DNA of 6,023 nucleotides from the NCBI GenBank assembly GCA_022574115.1, contig JACZSS010000197.1, positions 1 through 6,023 of the forward strand, given 5' to 3'. This document shows, in pieces, positions 4,944 to 6,023 of this stretch. The position numbers and the translations under genes are program-made. Source of the stretch: Candidatus Heimdallarchaeota archaeon. GTDB taxonomy: Archaea > Asgardarchaeota > Heimdallarchaeia > Heimdallarchaeales > Kariarchaeaceae. Position 1 is the stretch's first letter. The number at the start of each line of letters is the position of its first letter. A model generated the notes under the pieces. The model did not search any database. It saw nothing but the letters and a program-made list of their open reading frames with translations, and was not told where the DNA came from.

Positions 4944-5846
4944 TCAAAGACCATTGACAGACTTTCGAACTCGACGAATGACAACTAGAATACTAATTAC
5001 AATTACGACTAAACCCGAGGTGGGAGCATTTAATGGATTAATTTGGTCGCCATATCCTTTTCGACGTACTTTGGTAATATGTTCATCCCTCTTCTCTGCT
5101 ATTCTGCCATCAAAGTCGGTTACCTCGTTATTCAGATATTTGCCATGCCAAAACAATAAAACACCTGTTGATTTTTCCCAAATTAGATGTATAAACATTT
5201 CTATAATTCTTGTTGTGTAGACTTTTTCACCCCGTTTACGGTTAAATTCAAAAGATTCTGACTGAATAGTTTCAAATTCTAATTCGGTTTCTCGAAATGT
5301 ATATTCAGCTTCGAATACATCATCCTCAGATAGTTCCAACTGTTGCTCTTCAATTCTTTTCTCCAGTTCAGCTCGTCTATTGTCGGCTGTAGACCGATAG
5401 TGGTCCCAATCAATTGAAAGAACATACACGCCTCCGATGTAGGTTATCTCTTCTGGTAAGGGTACGTTACCATAAATGAACTGAGTTGTGATCACATATG
5501 CTTCTTCATCAAAGAAAAGAGGTTGAGAGACGGGAGTCGCATTAACGATTTTGAAGGTAAATTCGGTTCCTTGCACAACCTCAACAGTTGAATTTCCAAC
5601 AGTTTTGGTAAAACCGAGTGTTACGTTCGTACCGTGTTCATCACCATCTATATGAGTATTTTCCTCGTGAATGAAAATGAACTCGTCGCCATCTTTAACC
5701 CCTATTTGAGGAACCTCAATCCCCCCATTCATCCCATTCGATACTGGTTGAAGAAGAAAAAGAAGAAATATATTGATACAAAATATATTCAATGATCTTC
5801 TAAATATCATAGGATTCAATGTAAGTTGGATATAACTAATAAACAT
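4944..5846 (-). CDS. Secreted, C-terminally membrane-anchored protein B (related to protein A)
   Basis: The product has 300 residues from the ATG at 5846. The signal sequence has a basic n-region (FRRS, 15-18) and a hydrophobic core (LNIFCINIFLLFLLQPV, 19-35). The mature part begins VPQIGVKDGDEFIF (45-58), matching VPIQNGDSFVW of protein A. It has three close N-glycosylation sequons (N74, N85, N102), LSIDWDHY (143-150) matching LSVDWEDY in A, and a very acidic Glu-rich stretch (about 158-205). TGVLLFW (227-233) is at the same residue numbers as TGILLEF in A. A short membrane helix at about 277-290 and a basic tail (RRVRKS) follow. It should lie outside the cell on one C-terminal anchor. The start is uncertain: TTG 5852 adds two residues, and ATG 5810 gives a more usual signal peptide (MIFRRSLN...). 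The ATG at 5846 fits the TATA box at 5866-5873. The function is unknown. Confidence 0.82.
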   Translation of the reverse strand: MFISYIQLTLNPMIFRRSLNIFCINIFLLFLLQPVSNGMNGGIEVPQIGVKDGDEFIFIHEENTHIDGDEHGTNVTLGFTKTVGNSTVEVVQGTEFTFKIVNATPVSQPLFFDEEAYVITTQFIYGNVPLPEEITYIGGVYVLSIDWDHYRSTADNRRAELEKRIEEQQLELSEDDVFEAEYTFRETELEFETIQSESFEFNRKRGEKVYTTRIIEMFIHLIWEKSTGVLLFWHGKYLNNEVTDFDGRIAEKRDEHITKVRRKGYGDQINPLNAPTSGLVVIVISILVVIRRVRKSVNGL

Positions 5847-5865
5847 CTTCAATATATTATTGTAT

Positions 5866-5873
5866 TCTATATA
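5866..5873 (-). promoter_or_regulatory. TATA box of secreted protein B gene
   Basis: On the minus strand CTATATAG lies 27 to 20 bases upstream of the ATG at 5846, predicting a leaderless transcript. A second AT-rich element (AATATATT, about 5851-5858) lies closer. It could instead drive a transcript with a short leader starting translation at ATG 5810, so the exact start stays open. Confidence 0.45.
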
Positions 5874-5964
5874 GATTTACGTGTTCTAGTAAATCAATAA
5901 GTTAAAACTATCAACCGATCTACAAATTAAGTCGTACTAATTCACCGATTGGAACGGTCTTTGC

Positions 5965-6023
5965 CTAAATTCCTATCAATGCGGGGGCTTTTTTCTGCAG
6001 ATTAATAAACATATCAAGCCCAA
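5965..6023 (-). other. Possible C-terminal end of another minus-strand gene at the right edge
   Basis: Two minus-strand frames enter from the right edge. One ends at TAG 5965-5967 with GLDMFINLQKKAPALIGI. The other ends at TGA 5976-5978 with LGLICLLICRKKPPH, a hydrophobic stretch plus basic tail like the anchors of proteins A and B. Fewer than 20 codons are visible, so neither can be confirmed and the region could be non-coding. Confidence 0.18.

Noticed and set aside
1..6023. tRNA, rRNA, CRISPR array or intact insertion sequence
   Set aside because: I looked for T-loop motifs, regularly spaced repeats, and terminal inverted repeats flanking a transposase, and saw none. A structured RNA without strong primary motifs could be missed by eye.

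Overview
The window most likely comes from an archaeon. Five of the seven intact genes have a good TATA-like AT-rich box about 20-35 nt upstream of the start codon (a sixth is weak and a seventh ambiguous). None has a convincing Shine-Dalgarno motif, and several starts are GTG or TTG. The most recognisable gene is a stand-alone XPF/ERCC4-type nuclease with a helix-hairpin-helix tail and no helicase, which is an archaeal arrangement. Two related secreted proteins with one C-terminal membrane anchor, a 'GD-x-F' N-terminal motif and a 'TG-[IV]-LL' motif look like surface proteins common in Asgard archaea (Heimdall/Loki/Thor-like). That lineage call is an inference; the archaeal call is firmer. 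The DNA is AT-rich throughout.

Layout from left to right: the C-terminal end of a membrane protein cut by the window edge (2-235, +); secreted membrane-anchored protein A (399-1289, +); a 130-residue all-helical cytosolic protein (1391-1783, +); a gene-poor stretch (1784-2611) that seems to hold a decayed gene with its promoter still visible (about 2000-2571, +); a SnoaL-like/ester-cyclase-type protein (2612-3106, -); a four-helix membrane protein (3252-3647, -), divergent from a DUF4383-like four-helix membrane protein (3719-4066, +) across a 71-bp gap with nearly abutting TATA boxes; the XPF-type nuclease (4247-4921, +); and secreted protein B (4944-5846, -), distantly related to A and convergent with the nuclease gene. 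The last ~150 bases hold the promoter of B and perhaps the end of another minus-strand gene.

The genes do not form one operon. Most appear to be single transcription units, each with its own promoter and a start codon at or near the predicted transcription start (leaderless mRNAs). The clearest functional pairing is the divergent membrane-protein pair, which could be co-regulated. I see no rRNA, tRNA, CRISPR array, intact insertion sequence or obvious defence operon. The points most worth a second look are the related secreted proteins, the decayed gene at 2000-2571, the shared divergent promoter, the short XPF-type nuclease with a palindrome upstream of it, and the uniform leaderless promoter architecture.
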